NCBI RefSeq assembly: GCF_011075055.1
Contig: NC_058151.1
Span: forward strand, 1,364,001-1,428,000
Direction: 5' to 3'
Origin: Mangifera indica
Lineage: Eukaryota; Streptophyta; Magnoliopsida; Sapindales; Anacardiaceae
Length of the DNA stretch: 64,000 nucleotides
How positions within the stretch are numbered: the first letter of the stretch is position 1; every line of letters starts with the position of its first letter. The position numbers and the translations under genes are program-made. This document shows, one piece after another, positions 24,672 to 35,130 of this stretch. The notes beneath the pieces were generated by a model. The model was not told the DNA's origin. It ran no database searches and saw nothing but the letters and a program-made list of their open reading frames with translations.

Positions 24672-25222
24672 AAAGTTTAAGACACACAAACAAATAACAG
24701 TTCTATTTAATTGTACTTTTTATTTTAATTAAATATATAGATTGCACTGAGAAAACAAGCTGGAAGGCCAAACAGCCTAAGCTCATCCTTGCAAATGGAA
24801 GAATAGCAAAACTACAGCATACAAGGAAACACCCAATCAAATCACAAGCCTAAGTTTCTAAAGGATAAGTCCCTTTAATCCAAACGATCCAGACAACAGA
24901 CATATAACTAAGAAACAGCACGCACCCTGCATACAGAGCTCAACAACCAGACTGGAGCACTCATAAACAGAAGCTACACTATGCGCTTAAAGGAATTTTC
25001 AACAGGTAATTCACAATGGCGCCACCAGAGCAGTAGAAAACAGGATCCACAGCAACTGGATCATACCACAGGAAGCCTGAAGCATGACACAAAGACCAGA
25101 CGGCAAGAGGATTCAACAATAGATCCAAGGCAGACACCAGAAGTAGAAACGGCCACCTTCACCCAGGACCAAATGGAACTCTGTTGCTCAAGAGTATCTG
25201 CGGCCAACTTAAATGTACTTCA
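24672..25222. other. Insertion of about 550 bp of unknown origin
   Basis: Compared with the sister block near 48400-48415, where 'acaataatac' joins directly to 'ggcaatcagtttgat', this copy carries about 550 extra bases. They are less AT-rich than the surroundings. On the minus strand the segment ends in an AT-rich, A-heavy run, as the 3' end of a retroposed transcript might. A 123 aa open frame on the plus strand (24981-25352) runs out of the insertion into the flank and shows no family motif. A truncated LINE or a retrocopy 3' end is possible. Confidence 0.35.
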
Positions 25223-25447
25223 GGGCAATCAGTTTGATAGAAATCATAACATGAGGATTCATTGTCCACACTACTTGTTTTCATGGCCTCTAAGCACATC
25301 AGAAGAACTTCTTTATTTACGTACACAAACTTTATTCAACCACGAGTATTAATAGGATCTATTCACGAAAATGGCACTAAAAGATCCCTTTATTTAATTT
25401 CTTTCCATCATATCGATGGTATTTTCACCATTAAAATGGAACTCATC

Positions 25448-26878
25448 TCAAGTGGGTACACCGCCAAATGACTCGGCCAATTTGGCTAAGGCAACACGAG
25501 ATGATCCACCCTCCCTCGCAGCCGCTGCAGCTCCTTCTTTCATTGCTTTCACCCGCTCTCTCACCGCTTTTCCCTTATCCGACCCCATCAACTCACTCAC
25601 TCGTTTCTCTAACTCGATTGCACTCACCAGCCCCTCGTCTGATGCGTCCACTGGCAAAGCAATCTTCATTTCCTCCACCAAGAAAGTTTTATTCATCTTT
25701 TGCTCTGCATACAGAGGCCAAGCCAACATTGGTACCCCGGCACACACTGCTTCCAGAATTGAGTTCCAGCCACAGTGAGTGACGAACCCTCCCATTGAGT
25801 CGTGACTCAGTATAGCCTTCTGTGGTGCCCATGATTTCACTAAGTATCCTCTATCCTTTGTCCTCTCCGAAAACCCCTCTGGTAGGAATGATTCAATGCT
25901 TGGGTCAGTTTCTGCTAACTTTCGGACTGTTTCATCGTTTGGTGGTGGAGTACGCACCACCCACAAAAATCTGACTCCACTTCTCTCTAAGCCAATTGCA
26001 ATTTCTTTTAACTGCTCTGTATAAAACACTCCCAAGCTTCCAAAGCATAAAAACAGTAAGCTTTGACTCGGTTGAGAGTCTAGCCAACTCAGGCACTCGT
26101 GTATTTGTTCACTATCTTTCTCCTTTTCACTCACTACTGGGCCTATGAAATACACAGGTGGCATGGAGTCGCCTGGTGCGCATTCTCCATTCGCCAGTGC
26201 CCTACAAGCCCTTTCTTCAAGCAATTCAAACGAGTTTACGATAATGCCTGATGATTTTGTCATGTCGAGGGCACTGTCCACAAAGCACTGATACACATAC
26301 TTCGCACGATCAAGCAGAGGTTCTGGCATGTCTTTTGCTCGAACGGACGGCGAACCAGGGACATTTATTTTCATGTCCTCTAGATCTTTCAAGTTCTTGG
26401 TTAAGCCTCTATGAATCTTAGGGAAGTAAATAATATAAGACAAGCAGTTTGCCCCAGAGGTAAAGTAATAGTAGGTTGGGATATTGAGATTTGATGAAAC
26501 TTGCAACGATTCGTTGCAAAAGAGATCAATAACAAAGGCTTTGATTTTTGAGCGACTGGAAATTGCCAGAAGGGTTTCATGGAGATTAGGGTTGTTGAGT
26601 TGACAAAGTTGGTAAAGTACGGCGGGGAACTCCTTTGCAGTATAGTAAGCATTTTGAGGGAGAGAGACGGGTGGGAGATGGTAGAATGTGATGGAGGGTA
26701 TGGCAGCGGAGACAGCTGCTATATAGTCATGAGTTGCGGCGGCTTCGAACGGTGCAGTGGGGATAATAACGGAGATTGAAAAAGATGAATGGTTGGAAAG
26801 TATGAGTTTGCCTAGCTCAACCATGGAGACTAGGTGACCACTTCCAGGACAGGGATACAAAACAATGGCACCTTCCAT
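25448..26878 (-). CDS. UGT88-type UDP-glycosyltransferase, intact (476 aa)
   Basis: Family-1 plant glycosyltransferase. Such cytosolic enzymes move a sugar, usually glucose from UDP-glucose, onto small acceptors; characterised UGT88 members act on flavonoids, isoflavones, chalcones and dihydrochalcones. It is a single intronless frame of normal length. The N-terminus MEGAIVLYPCPGSGHLVSMV gives the catalytic His15; the partner Asp is D118 in FVIDLFCN. The 44-residue PSPG donor motif runs from W350 (WAPQKAILSHD) to Q393 (WPLYAEQ) and includes GGFVTHCGWNS and E376. The start is fixed because an in-frame TAA lies shortly upstream and the sister gene shares the same Met. The acceptor cannot be told from sequence. 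A solo LTR lies directly upstream of the TATA box. Its nearest relative here is 45450-46877. Confidence 0.93.
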   Translation of the reverse strand: MEGAIVLYPCPGSGHLVSMVELGKLILSNHSSFSISVIIPTAPFEAAATHDYIAAVSAAIPSITFYHLPPVSLPQNAYYTAKEFPAVLYQLCQLNNPNLHETLLAISSRSKIKAFVIDLFCNESLQVSSNLNIPTYYYFTSGANCLSYIIYFPKIHRGLTKNLKDLEDMKINVPGSPSVRAKDMPEPLLDRAKYVYQCFVDSALDMTKSSGIIVNSFELLEERACRALANGECAPGDSMPPVYFIGPVVSEKEKDSEQIHECLSWLDSQPSQSLLFLCFGSLGVFYTEQLKEIAIGLERSGVRFLWVVRTPPPNDETVRKLAETDPSIESFLPEGFSERTKDRGYLVKSWAPQKAILSHDSMGGFVTHCGWNSILEAVCAGVPMLAWPLYAEQKMNKTFLVEEMKIALPVDASDEGLVSAIELEKRVSELMGSDKGKAVRERVKAMKEGAAAAAREGGSSRVALAKLAESFGGVPT

Positions 26879-26952
26879 ATTATTACTAGTGATCTCTTAT
26901 TTCAAGAACAACACTAGTATGCCTCTGTTTGCTCGTTTCTAAATTAACTCTG

Positions 26953-26961
26953 CTTAAATAG
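26953..26961 (-). promoter_or_regulatory. TATA box of the UGT at 25448-26878
   Basis: On the minus strand this reads CTATTTAAG, about 75 bases before the ATG. The same element is present upstream of the UGT at 45450-46877. Its upstream edge overlaps the target-site duplication of the adjacent LTR. Confidence 0.6.
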
Positions 26962-26963
26962 AG

Positions 26964-27598
26964 TGTGAATCTGTGACATAAAACTAATGGCAATCTTGTA
27001 AATTAGGAGCAAAGTTTGAGCAAAGTTTGGGCTATGGTTATTGTCCAGGGGCAGTTTTGTCTTTACTTGGATAAGTGTTTTAACTAATGGTTATAACCAT
27101 TAGTTGGCTTTGAGAAAGAAAGGAGAGAAAGACATTTTACGTTGGCTGTCTATATAAGGAAAATAGGCAGCCTTTTGGGTGTGAATATTATCTCTGCATC
27201 CTCCATTCTTCTTTGTTAGGGTTCAAAGAAAATACATGAATCCATTATATTTTTATATATTTAGCTGTTTAAACATTTGAATCAGTGTATAAGGTTGCTG
27301 TAGTACTCAAATTTAGAAAAGATTGAAGTCAATAAGATTGGATTTATTTTTGTTTGTGTTTGTAATGCTAAATTAGCTTTTGAATCTATAAATTGTACTA
27401 TTTTTTTTACTTATTAATGGATTTGTCAGGAGATTTCTCTGTCTTGGATGTAAGATTCTAATATTTTAAATTTGAATCAAGTAAATTTGATATGTTGATT
27501 TGTGTATAGTTTATTATATGATTCATATGTAATTCTTAACTGAAAATCAATCTAAAACTTTGGTTAATATTCAAACCCGGTAAAATAAAACATTAACA
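26964..27598 (+). mobile_element. Solo LTR, 635 bp, inserted at the UGT core promoter
   Basis: It begins TGTGAATC and ends TTAACA (TG...CA) and is flanked by the perfect 5-base repeat TAGAG (26959-26963 and 27599-27603). The empty site is seen at the sister gene near 46957-46966, where TAGAG runs straight into TTTGTGG. Inside are a TATA-like 'ctatataagg' near 27151 and a U5-like 'cttggatgtaagattcta' near the right end, placing the LTR in + orientation, divergent from the UGT. A perfect 24-base palindrome (27082-27105) lies within it. Confidence 0.78.
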
Positions 27599-27603
27599 TA
27601 GAG

Positions 27604-28278
27604 TTTGTTGAGCTGATTACAGTAAACCTTCCATGTGTATCTTTTTTAGCTAATAGTTGGAGCTTGGATGAGCTTTGTTATGGAAAAATGTGATTAAATT
27701 TTTAGTTTTTTATATATTTTTATTAAATAATAATTTTATTTTTAATATTTATTTTAAAAATTAATAGATTGATAAATATTTAAATTTTTTAAAATTAAGG
27801 AAAATAAATCCTTTGACCATAAATTGAAGTTTATTATAACCCTTGGGCATATCAAGGCATGAGATTTCCAATAATTAAATTACCCACAACACGAAAAGAC
27901 CAAGCTTGGCCTTAGTCATAGTGTGAATATGTGATAGTTATCTTTAATTTTTTAAATATATTTCTATATTTAATATTAATTCTCCTCCAATTTTGAAACT
28001 ATACCAATTTATAAGATAAAATTATTAATAAAAATTGATAAAATTATTATATAATTTTTAATATATATTAAAATATATAAAATTTTTCATCTATTTTGTT
28101 TAGTATTATTCGACACAAGATGACTATTTTGTATTCGATATATCACAGATTTGTCATTCTTTATCAATTTCAAATCAAAACGATACCATTGGTAGTGGTT
28201 GGCGAATGAAGACACACTTGAACTTAAAAGTGCGACATATTTGGTCTTTTTTGCAGAGCACATACAATGAGAAGCCCA
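27604..28278. other. Remainder of UGT upstream flank and AT-rich spacer
   Basis: The section 27604-27690 resumes the UGT upstream flank ('agtttgttgagc', then 'gtatcttttttagctaatag') shared with about 42480-42560 and 47330-47400. From 27700 to 28260 it is AT-rich with no gene seen. Confidence 0.45.
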
Positions 28279-28548
28279 ATGGAGGCCATAGTTATGTACC
28301 CATCACCAGCTATTGGTCATCTGATCTCCATGGTTGAGTTAGCCAAGCTCATCCTCGGCCATCGGTCGTCACTTTCTATTCACATCATCATATTTGAGCC
28401 ACCGTACGATGTCGACTCCACCGCTACTCATATTAACAAAGTTTTTGCTACAATTCCTTCTATAATCTTCCACCGTCTCCCCACCATTGCCTTCCCTCAA
28501 TCACTCATCTCCTCTGCTAAAATCCCTGAAACCCTTGTCAAACTTTAA
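28279..28548 (+). pseudogene. UGT88-type 5' fragment, opposite strand
   Basis: It encodes about 89 N-terminal residues of a UGT, starting [20 protein letters not shown] with the catalytic His still present, then reaches a stop at 28546-28548. An upstream in-frame ATG at 28267 adds four residues; the second Met matches the family start better. The truncated LTR of the copia element begins within a few bases of the stop, so the gene was cut there. It is more diverged from the cluster copies than they are from one another, and it is the only one starting on the + strand. Confidence 0.85.
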
Positions 28549-28552
28549 TTAA

Positions 28553-31158
28553 GAATATAATTTAATATAAATATACATAAAATATAGAATACTGCATTTT
28601 TATATTAAATTGAATATGGAATTAATAATTAGAGATATAAAAAAACTTGTTTGAGTCATATATCTGAAACCAAAAATCATAAAAAACCACTTGAAACTTG
28701 AAAATACGTTATGACAAGTTTTCTACTCCAAAATCCTCTTTATGATAGTTTTAAATAGGTAAACATATTAAAATTAGGTTTTGGAGTGGAGACCTAGCCT
28801 ATTTATAAGAAATTATCTAGACCTCTCATAAAAGGTCTAATAACTGAAGACCCACACTAAACCGTCCACCCAGACTAATCACTTTTAAGTGTATTAGATA
28901 TGTCTTTATTAATCACCTAAATCCATTTGTAAAATGACATTAGACTATTTAATTATCCGGTTTTATAAAAACAAAGTATAATTAATGTTAGCCCATGTAA
29001 GAAATTTCTAACATTTTCCTATTTAGGCAACATTAATTATTTTATTTCATTTAAAAAAAAACAATTTTGACTCTCGGGCAATCAACAATTTTAACTTTAA
29101 GTGGTCATTATTTTATAAAACGAAATAGTCCAAAGATAAATTACACTATAATAAATAATCCAGTTAATATGATCATCAATAACGATCCAAGACATTACTT
29201 ATGTATTATATTGACATAAAATCGTCCTCGATTACAATTACTAATAGTCAAATCAACATGGATCAAGTCTAGGAGTGTGGCAAAATAACACTTAACAAGG
29301 TGATCATAAACAGTGTTATACTTCTGTCAATCCTCTTTATGATTTCTCTCTAACTTTTATACTTCAATAGAAACAAGAGAAATCTCTTTGCTTCCAATGA
29401 AGCCTGTATATTTCAATTTTATTTGAGACTAATGAAACATACTCATACAACTGTCATACTCAAGGGAAACTTTATTTTGAGACACATTGTACTTTAACCT
29501 TATACATGCATATATATCCATACACAGATAAATATATAATCAAACATTCATATAATAAGTTTTACAAAACTCATAATTATAATAAATTATCCAATAAAAT
29601 AATGTCATAAAGTCAAGTAGAAAATAACCAAAAATTATTTTAAGACTCCTACTAACCTAAGACATCAAAAGATTCTAACACATCCATATTCATCACATGA
29701 CTTTTAAAAACAATGGGTCTGAGTCCTTTGGTTAGGGGTTGGGCCAACATTGTATAAGTATTAATATGTTCCACCATGAATTCTCTTTTTTTTACGAGGT
29801 CTCTGACTGTAAGATATTTTTGTTTTATATGTTTTGACTTGCTACTGTCTATTATATAAATATAATTTAATATAAATATACATAAAATATAGAATACTGC
29901 ATTTTTATATTAAATTGAACATAGAATTAATAATTAGAGATATAAAAAAACTTGTTTGAGTCATATATCTGAAACCAAAAATCATAAAAAACCACTTGAA
30001 ACTTGAAAATACGTTATGACAAGTTTTCTACTCCAAAATCCTCTTTATGACAGTTTTAAATAGGTAAACATATTAAAATTAGGTTTTGGAGTGGAGGTCT
30101 AGCCTATTTATAAGAAATTATCTAGACCTCTCATTAAAGGTCCAATAACTGAAGACCCACACTAAACCGTCCACTCAGACTAATCACTTTTAAGTGTATT
30201 GGATATATATTTATTAATCACCTAAATTCATTTGTAAACTGACATTAGAGTATTTAATTATCCGGTTTTATAAAAACAAAGTATAATTAATGTTAGCCCA
30301 TGTAGGAAATTTCTAACATTTTCCTATTTAGGCAACATTAATTATTTTATTTCATTTAAAAAAAACAATTTTGACTCTCGGGCAATCAACAATTTTAACT
30401 TTAAGTGGTCATTATTTTATAAAACGAAATAGTCCAAAGATAAATTACACTATAATAAACAATCCAGTTAATATGATCATCAATAACGATCCAAGATATT
30501 ACTTATGTATTATATCGACATAAAATCGTCCTCGATTACAATTACTAATAGTCAAATCAACACGGATCAAGTTTAGGAGTGTGGCAAAATAACACTTAAC
30601 AAGGTGATCATAAACAGTGTTATACTTCTGTCAATCCTCTTTATGATTTCTCTCTAACCTTTATGCTTCAATAGAAACAAGAGAAATCTCTTTGCTTCCA
30701 ATGAAGCCTGTATGTTTCAATTTTACTCGAGACTAATGAAACATACTCATACAACTGTCATACTCAAGGGAAACTTTATTTTGAGACACATTGTACCTTA
30801 ACCTTATACATGCATATATATCCATACACAGATAAATGTATAATCAAACATTCATAAAATAAGTTTTACAAAACTCATAATTATAATAAATCATCCAATA
30901 AAATAATGTCATAAAGTCAAGCAGAAAATAACCAGAAATTATTTTAAGACTCCCACTAACCTAAGACATCAAAAGATTCTAACACATCCATATTCATCAC
31001 ATGACTTTTAAAAACAATGGGTCTGAGTCCTTTGGTTAGGGGTTGTGCCAACATCGTATAAGTATTAATATGTTCCACCATGAATTCTTTTTTTTTTTAC
31101 GAGGTCTCTGACTGTAAGATATTTTTGTTTTATATGTTTTGACTTGCTACTGTCTATT
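28553..31158 (-). repeat. Tandem duplication, two units of about 1305 bp, of a copia 3' end
   Basis: Unit 1 (about 28553-29855) and unit 2 (about 29858-31158) are nearly identical with a fixed offset of 1305 bases. On the minus strand each unit carries the last part of RNase H (an LTVRDLVKKREFMVEHI-like stretch, then QPLTKGLRPIVFKSHVMNMD), a non-coding section, a polypurine-type tract, and then an LTR beginning TGTTAGAAATTTC (minus-strand start at about 29013 and 30317) that is cut off after about 460 bases at the same 'aatataatttaatataaata' point in both. Confidence 0.85.
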
Positions 31159-34100
31159 ATTCTTGCAAAAGAACACAGTTGCATAATTATTACAGGAGAT
31201 CACAAACGGTTTAGACATGGAGTCAATGACTCCAAGCTCAGAAATATAATTTGTCAACCATATGGCATGGGTAGATGCCCCATAACAAGCAATAAATTCT
31301 GCATATATGGTTCAAGATGCTACTAATGTCTGCTTAACACTTTTCCAGGATATGACCCCGCCTGTAAGCATAAAGATATACCCTGAAGTGGATTTGAAGT
31401 CATCAGGACATCCATTGAAGTCTGAATTAGAATATCCCACTACCTCACGAGTTTCCATTCTTCTATACATAAGCATGAAATCTTTAGTCCTTTACAAATA
31501 TCTCATGATTTTTTTTGCTGCTACCTAATGATCAAAACTAAGATCAACAACAGATCGATAAAGAACATTCACAGCAAAAGCTATGTCAGGCTCGTGCACA
31601 CTTGGGCATACATCGAACTCCTAATCATACTAGCATATGGTTTGACTTTCATGAATGCCCTTTCAATGTCATTTTGAGGACACTGCTTGTTACTATACCT
31701 ATCTCATTTTATAACAGGTATATCGCCAGCTCTACAATCTTGCATCTGAAATCTTTTAAGAACATGCTTAATATATACCTTTTGAGATAAGTCGAGCAAA
31801 CGATGATTTCTATCTCAGTGGATTTCAATGCCAAGAACAAAATAAGCTTTCCCAAGATCTCTCATGCTTAGTCTCAAAAATCATACTGCGATCACTGCTC
31901 GCAAGCAAAATGTTATCAATATAGAGTACCAAGAAAATAAATTTGCTCCCACTGATCTTCATATACACACACTGATCAAATTTATTTTTAGTGAAACCAT
32001 GTGAGGTCACAACCTCATCAAACTTAAAATATCATTGTCGAGATGTTTGTTTTAAACCATAGATAGACTTTTTATGTCTACATACCATATGTTGTTTCCC
32101 ATCAACCATAAAACCATCTGGTTGTTTCATATACACCTCTTTATCAAGATTCCCATTGAGAAAAGCTATTTTTATATCTATCTGATCAAACTATAAATCA
32201 AAGTATGCTACTAATGTCATTATGATTCTGAACGAATCCTTTGAGGATATAGGTGAAAATGTTTCATTGAAGTCAATCCCTTATCTCTGAGTAAACCCTT
32301 TTGCAACCAATCTTGCTTTGAATCTGTCTATCTTTCCCTTAGGATATCTTTTAGTTTTAAAGACTCATTTACAACCAATAGACTTGAAACCTTCAGGTAG
32401 CTCCACAAAATCTCAAACCTTATTTTCTTTCATTGATTGCATCTTATATTCCATAGCCTTCATCCATATATCTGCACTTGAGTTTTTAATTGCTTTAGGG
32501 AATGAAACTAGATCAGTCATATATCTAATATCATACTCATTTTCAATCAAATAAACATAGATGTCTGAAATGACTGTCTTCTTTTGTCTTGTTGATCTCC
32601 TAAGGGGTACTTTAACTATAGGATTTTGAGTTATATTTTCAAGATTTTCAGTTTGTGGTGTAGGGGTTTCTTGAGCTTCAGTTATTTGTCTTCGTAAAGA
32701 ATCATTTATCCCAGAGGAAGAAGGCAGAGGGAATGTTACAATTTTTTCATGATCCTTGATAGGGAAACCAATGACAGGAACACAGTGGATGCTAAAGTAT
32801 TATAAACATCAAGTTCAAGGAACTTAATAGTTTGAGACTCAATTATCCTTGTGCCACAAGAAGGACAGTAGAACTTGTATCCCTTAGAATGAGATGGGTA
32901 TCCAACAAAGTAACACCTGATAGAGCGAGGATCAAACTTTTTCTCAATAGGATTATAAATTCTAACCTCAGCAAGACAACCCAAAACATGAAAATAGTTA
33001 AGGTTGGGTTTTCTACCAGTCCATAACTCAAAAAGGGTTTTGGGAATTGACTTACTAGGAACTCTATTTAGAATGTATATGATTGTTTTGATTTACTCTC
33101 CCCAAAGGTATTCAGACAAATTAGTCCTACTCATCATACTCCTTACCATATCCATAAGTGTGCGATTACGCCTTTCTGTTATACCATTTTGATCTGGATT
33201 CCCAAGTATGGTATATTGAGCAACAATACCACATTCTTATAAGTACTTGGTGAACTAACTCATATGTTAACCTGAATCTTCATGTCTTCCATAGTGCTCA
33301 CCCCCTCGGTCAGATCTTACAAACTTAATAACTTTCTCCAATTGTTTTTTCACTTCAGTTCTGAAGACTTTAAATTTCTCTACAACATCAAATTTTTCTT
33401 TAATCAAATAGAGAAAATCATAACGAGAGTAGTTATCAATAAAAGTGATAAAATATTGACAACCACAAATTGTAGTAGAGTATGGCTCACTCATATCAGT
33501 GTGAATTACTTCCAATAAATTTGAGCTACGAGTTGCCCCTTTCTTGTTGGTATTGGTTAATTTTCCCCTTTCTTGTTGGTATTGGTTAATTTTCCCCTTT
33601 CTTGTTGGTATTGGTTAATTTTCCCCTAATGCAATCAACACAAGCTTTTAGATTCTCAGAATTTAATGAAGGAAGAATATTATCCCTCATCAATCTTTTA
33701 ATCCTTTCTTTAGAGATATGCCCAAGTCTTGTATGCCACAATAAAAAAGATTTTTCATCAATCAAAAATCTTTTTCCCACATTATTTTCAACATTCATGG
33801 AAGTAGGAGTATTGACTAGAGCTAAACACACACAATTTAATCTATTGTCTATAACACATTCACCAACAATTTTAGAATTTAAAGATAATGCAACTGAAGA
33901 TTTTTCAAATTTAAAACAAAATCCAACCTTATCCAAAGTCAAAAGTGAAATCAGATTCCTTCTAAATGAAGGTACATAGAATATATTATTTAAAACTAAC
34001 TCAAAACCACTTTTCAACCTAACACAAACAACTCATATATATTCAACTTCAACTTCTGTATGGTTTCTAACTCTAAGTGTCTTTTCAGCCTCATTTGGTC

Positions 34101-35130
34101 TGCTTTTGCTTTTGAACCCCTGTAAAGTAAAAGCAATATGCACAATTGCTCCACTATCAAGCCACAAAGAATTTGGAGATATATCAACAAAATTAGATTC
34201 AAAATACACAAGACTTAGTGGGTTACCTCTTTTTTCTAACCAAGACTTATATTTCATGCAATTCTTTTTCATATAGGCATTTTTCTTACAAAAGAAACAC
34301 TTATTAGGATCTTTCTCCTTTATCACATTTTTATTTTTCTGACTTTGACCATGCGTTTTATTTCAATCATTTTTAAGAGCAGTAGGATTAAACTTGTCTT
34401 TCTTATATTTTTTCTTACGATGATCATCTTTAGAATGAGAGACAAAAAGAACCATATCACTTTTTTCCCTCTAGATCTTACACTCCTCAGCAACACACTT
34501 AGTAATCACGTTATCCAAGCTCCAGGTTCCTTTTGTGGTATTATAAACTGTCTTGAGCTAGGAAAAGGTTTAAGGTAAGATAGCCAGGGCATGATGAACA
34601 ATAAACTCATCAGGTAAGGAGATCTTATGATTTTTAAGTTTGTCTTGGATGTGAACAAGCTTCAATATATAGTCCCTAACACCCTCAGACTCAATATATC
34701 TCATACTAATTAGCTTAGTAACAAGAGATGAGGCTTCAACATTGTTAGAGATTTGAAATTGTTTTTATACAGCAATGAAAAATTTCTTGGGAGTCTCATC
34801 AACTGGCAACCCACTGAGAAGATGTTCAATCATAGTCTTTTTCATAGCCATCAAGCATAAATGATTTGAGCTCTCCCACTTAGCAAACAAATCCTTATCT
34901 TTAATGGTACTCATATCAGTAGTATCAACTGGCTTATCTTGAACAAGTGTTATATCCCAATCACCCATAACCATAGTAAACTCAATATCTTGCTTCCATT
35001 GCTTGTAATTGCTTCCAGTCAAGACCTCAACAGTAGCATTGCTATTGTTCACAAAAATGGAGAATAAAAGAAGATAATGCAACAAATTAAAATATAAGCA
35101 ACAATTAATTAAAGTAGCTTTAAAATACAT
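31150..35130 (-). pseudogene. Degenerate Ty1-copia gag-pol polyprotein
   Basis: Read on the minus strand, domains follow copia order. Gag is at 34765-35130 (LTGSNYKQWKQDIEFTM). A CCHC zinc knuckle lies near 34300, but its His is replaced by Tyr (CFFCKKNAYMKKNC). The protease motif LWLDSGA is in 34033-34326. GAG-pre-integrase is at 33586-34017 (LLWHTRLGHIS, then CVDCIRGK). The integrase core is at 33267-33515 (VIHTDMSEP, SDRGGE), with the integrase C-terminal region at 32736-32984. The RT region is about 31825-32700, and RNase H covers 31150-31800 and continues into the tandem unit below. The RT catalytic box reads YIDNILLAS instead of Y-(V/I)-D-D, so a catalytic Asp is lost. Many frameshifts and stops occur. 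Integrase upstream of RT identifies copia rather than gypsy. Confidence 0.88.
33538..33626. repeat. 29-bp tandem repeat, three copies, inside the copia pol gene
   Basis: The unit 'cccctttcttgttggtattg' plus 'gttaatttt' (29 bases) is repeated three times without visible divergence. It encodes the KLTNTNKKG stretch between GAG-pre-integrase and integrase. The two extra copies add 58 bases, which is not a multiple of three, and the two flanking reading frames differ accordingly. Confidence 0.88.

Noticed and set aside
24981..25352. 123 aa open frame
   Set aside because: It crosses the edge of a 550 bp insertion into duplicated flank and has no family features, so it is noted only as part of the insertion.
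31150..35130. Endogenous pararetrovirus or gypsy element
   Set aside because: Integrase precedes RT/RNase H and the motifs are copia type; there is no movement or coat protein.
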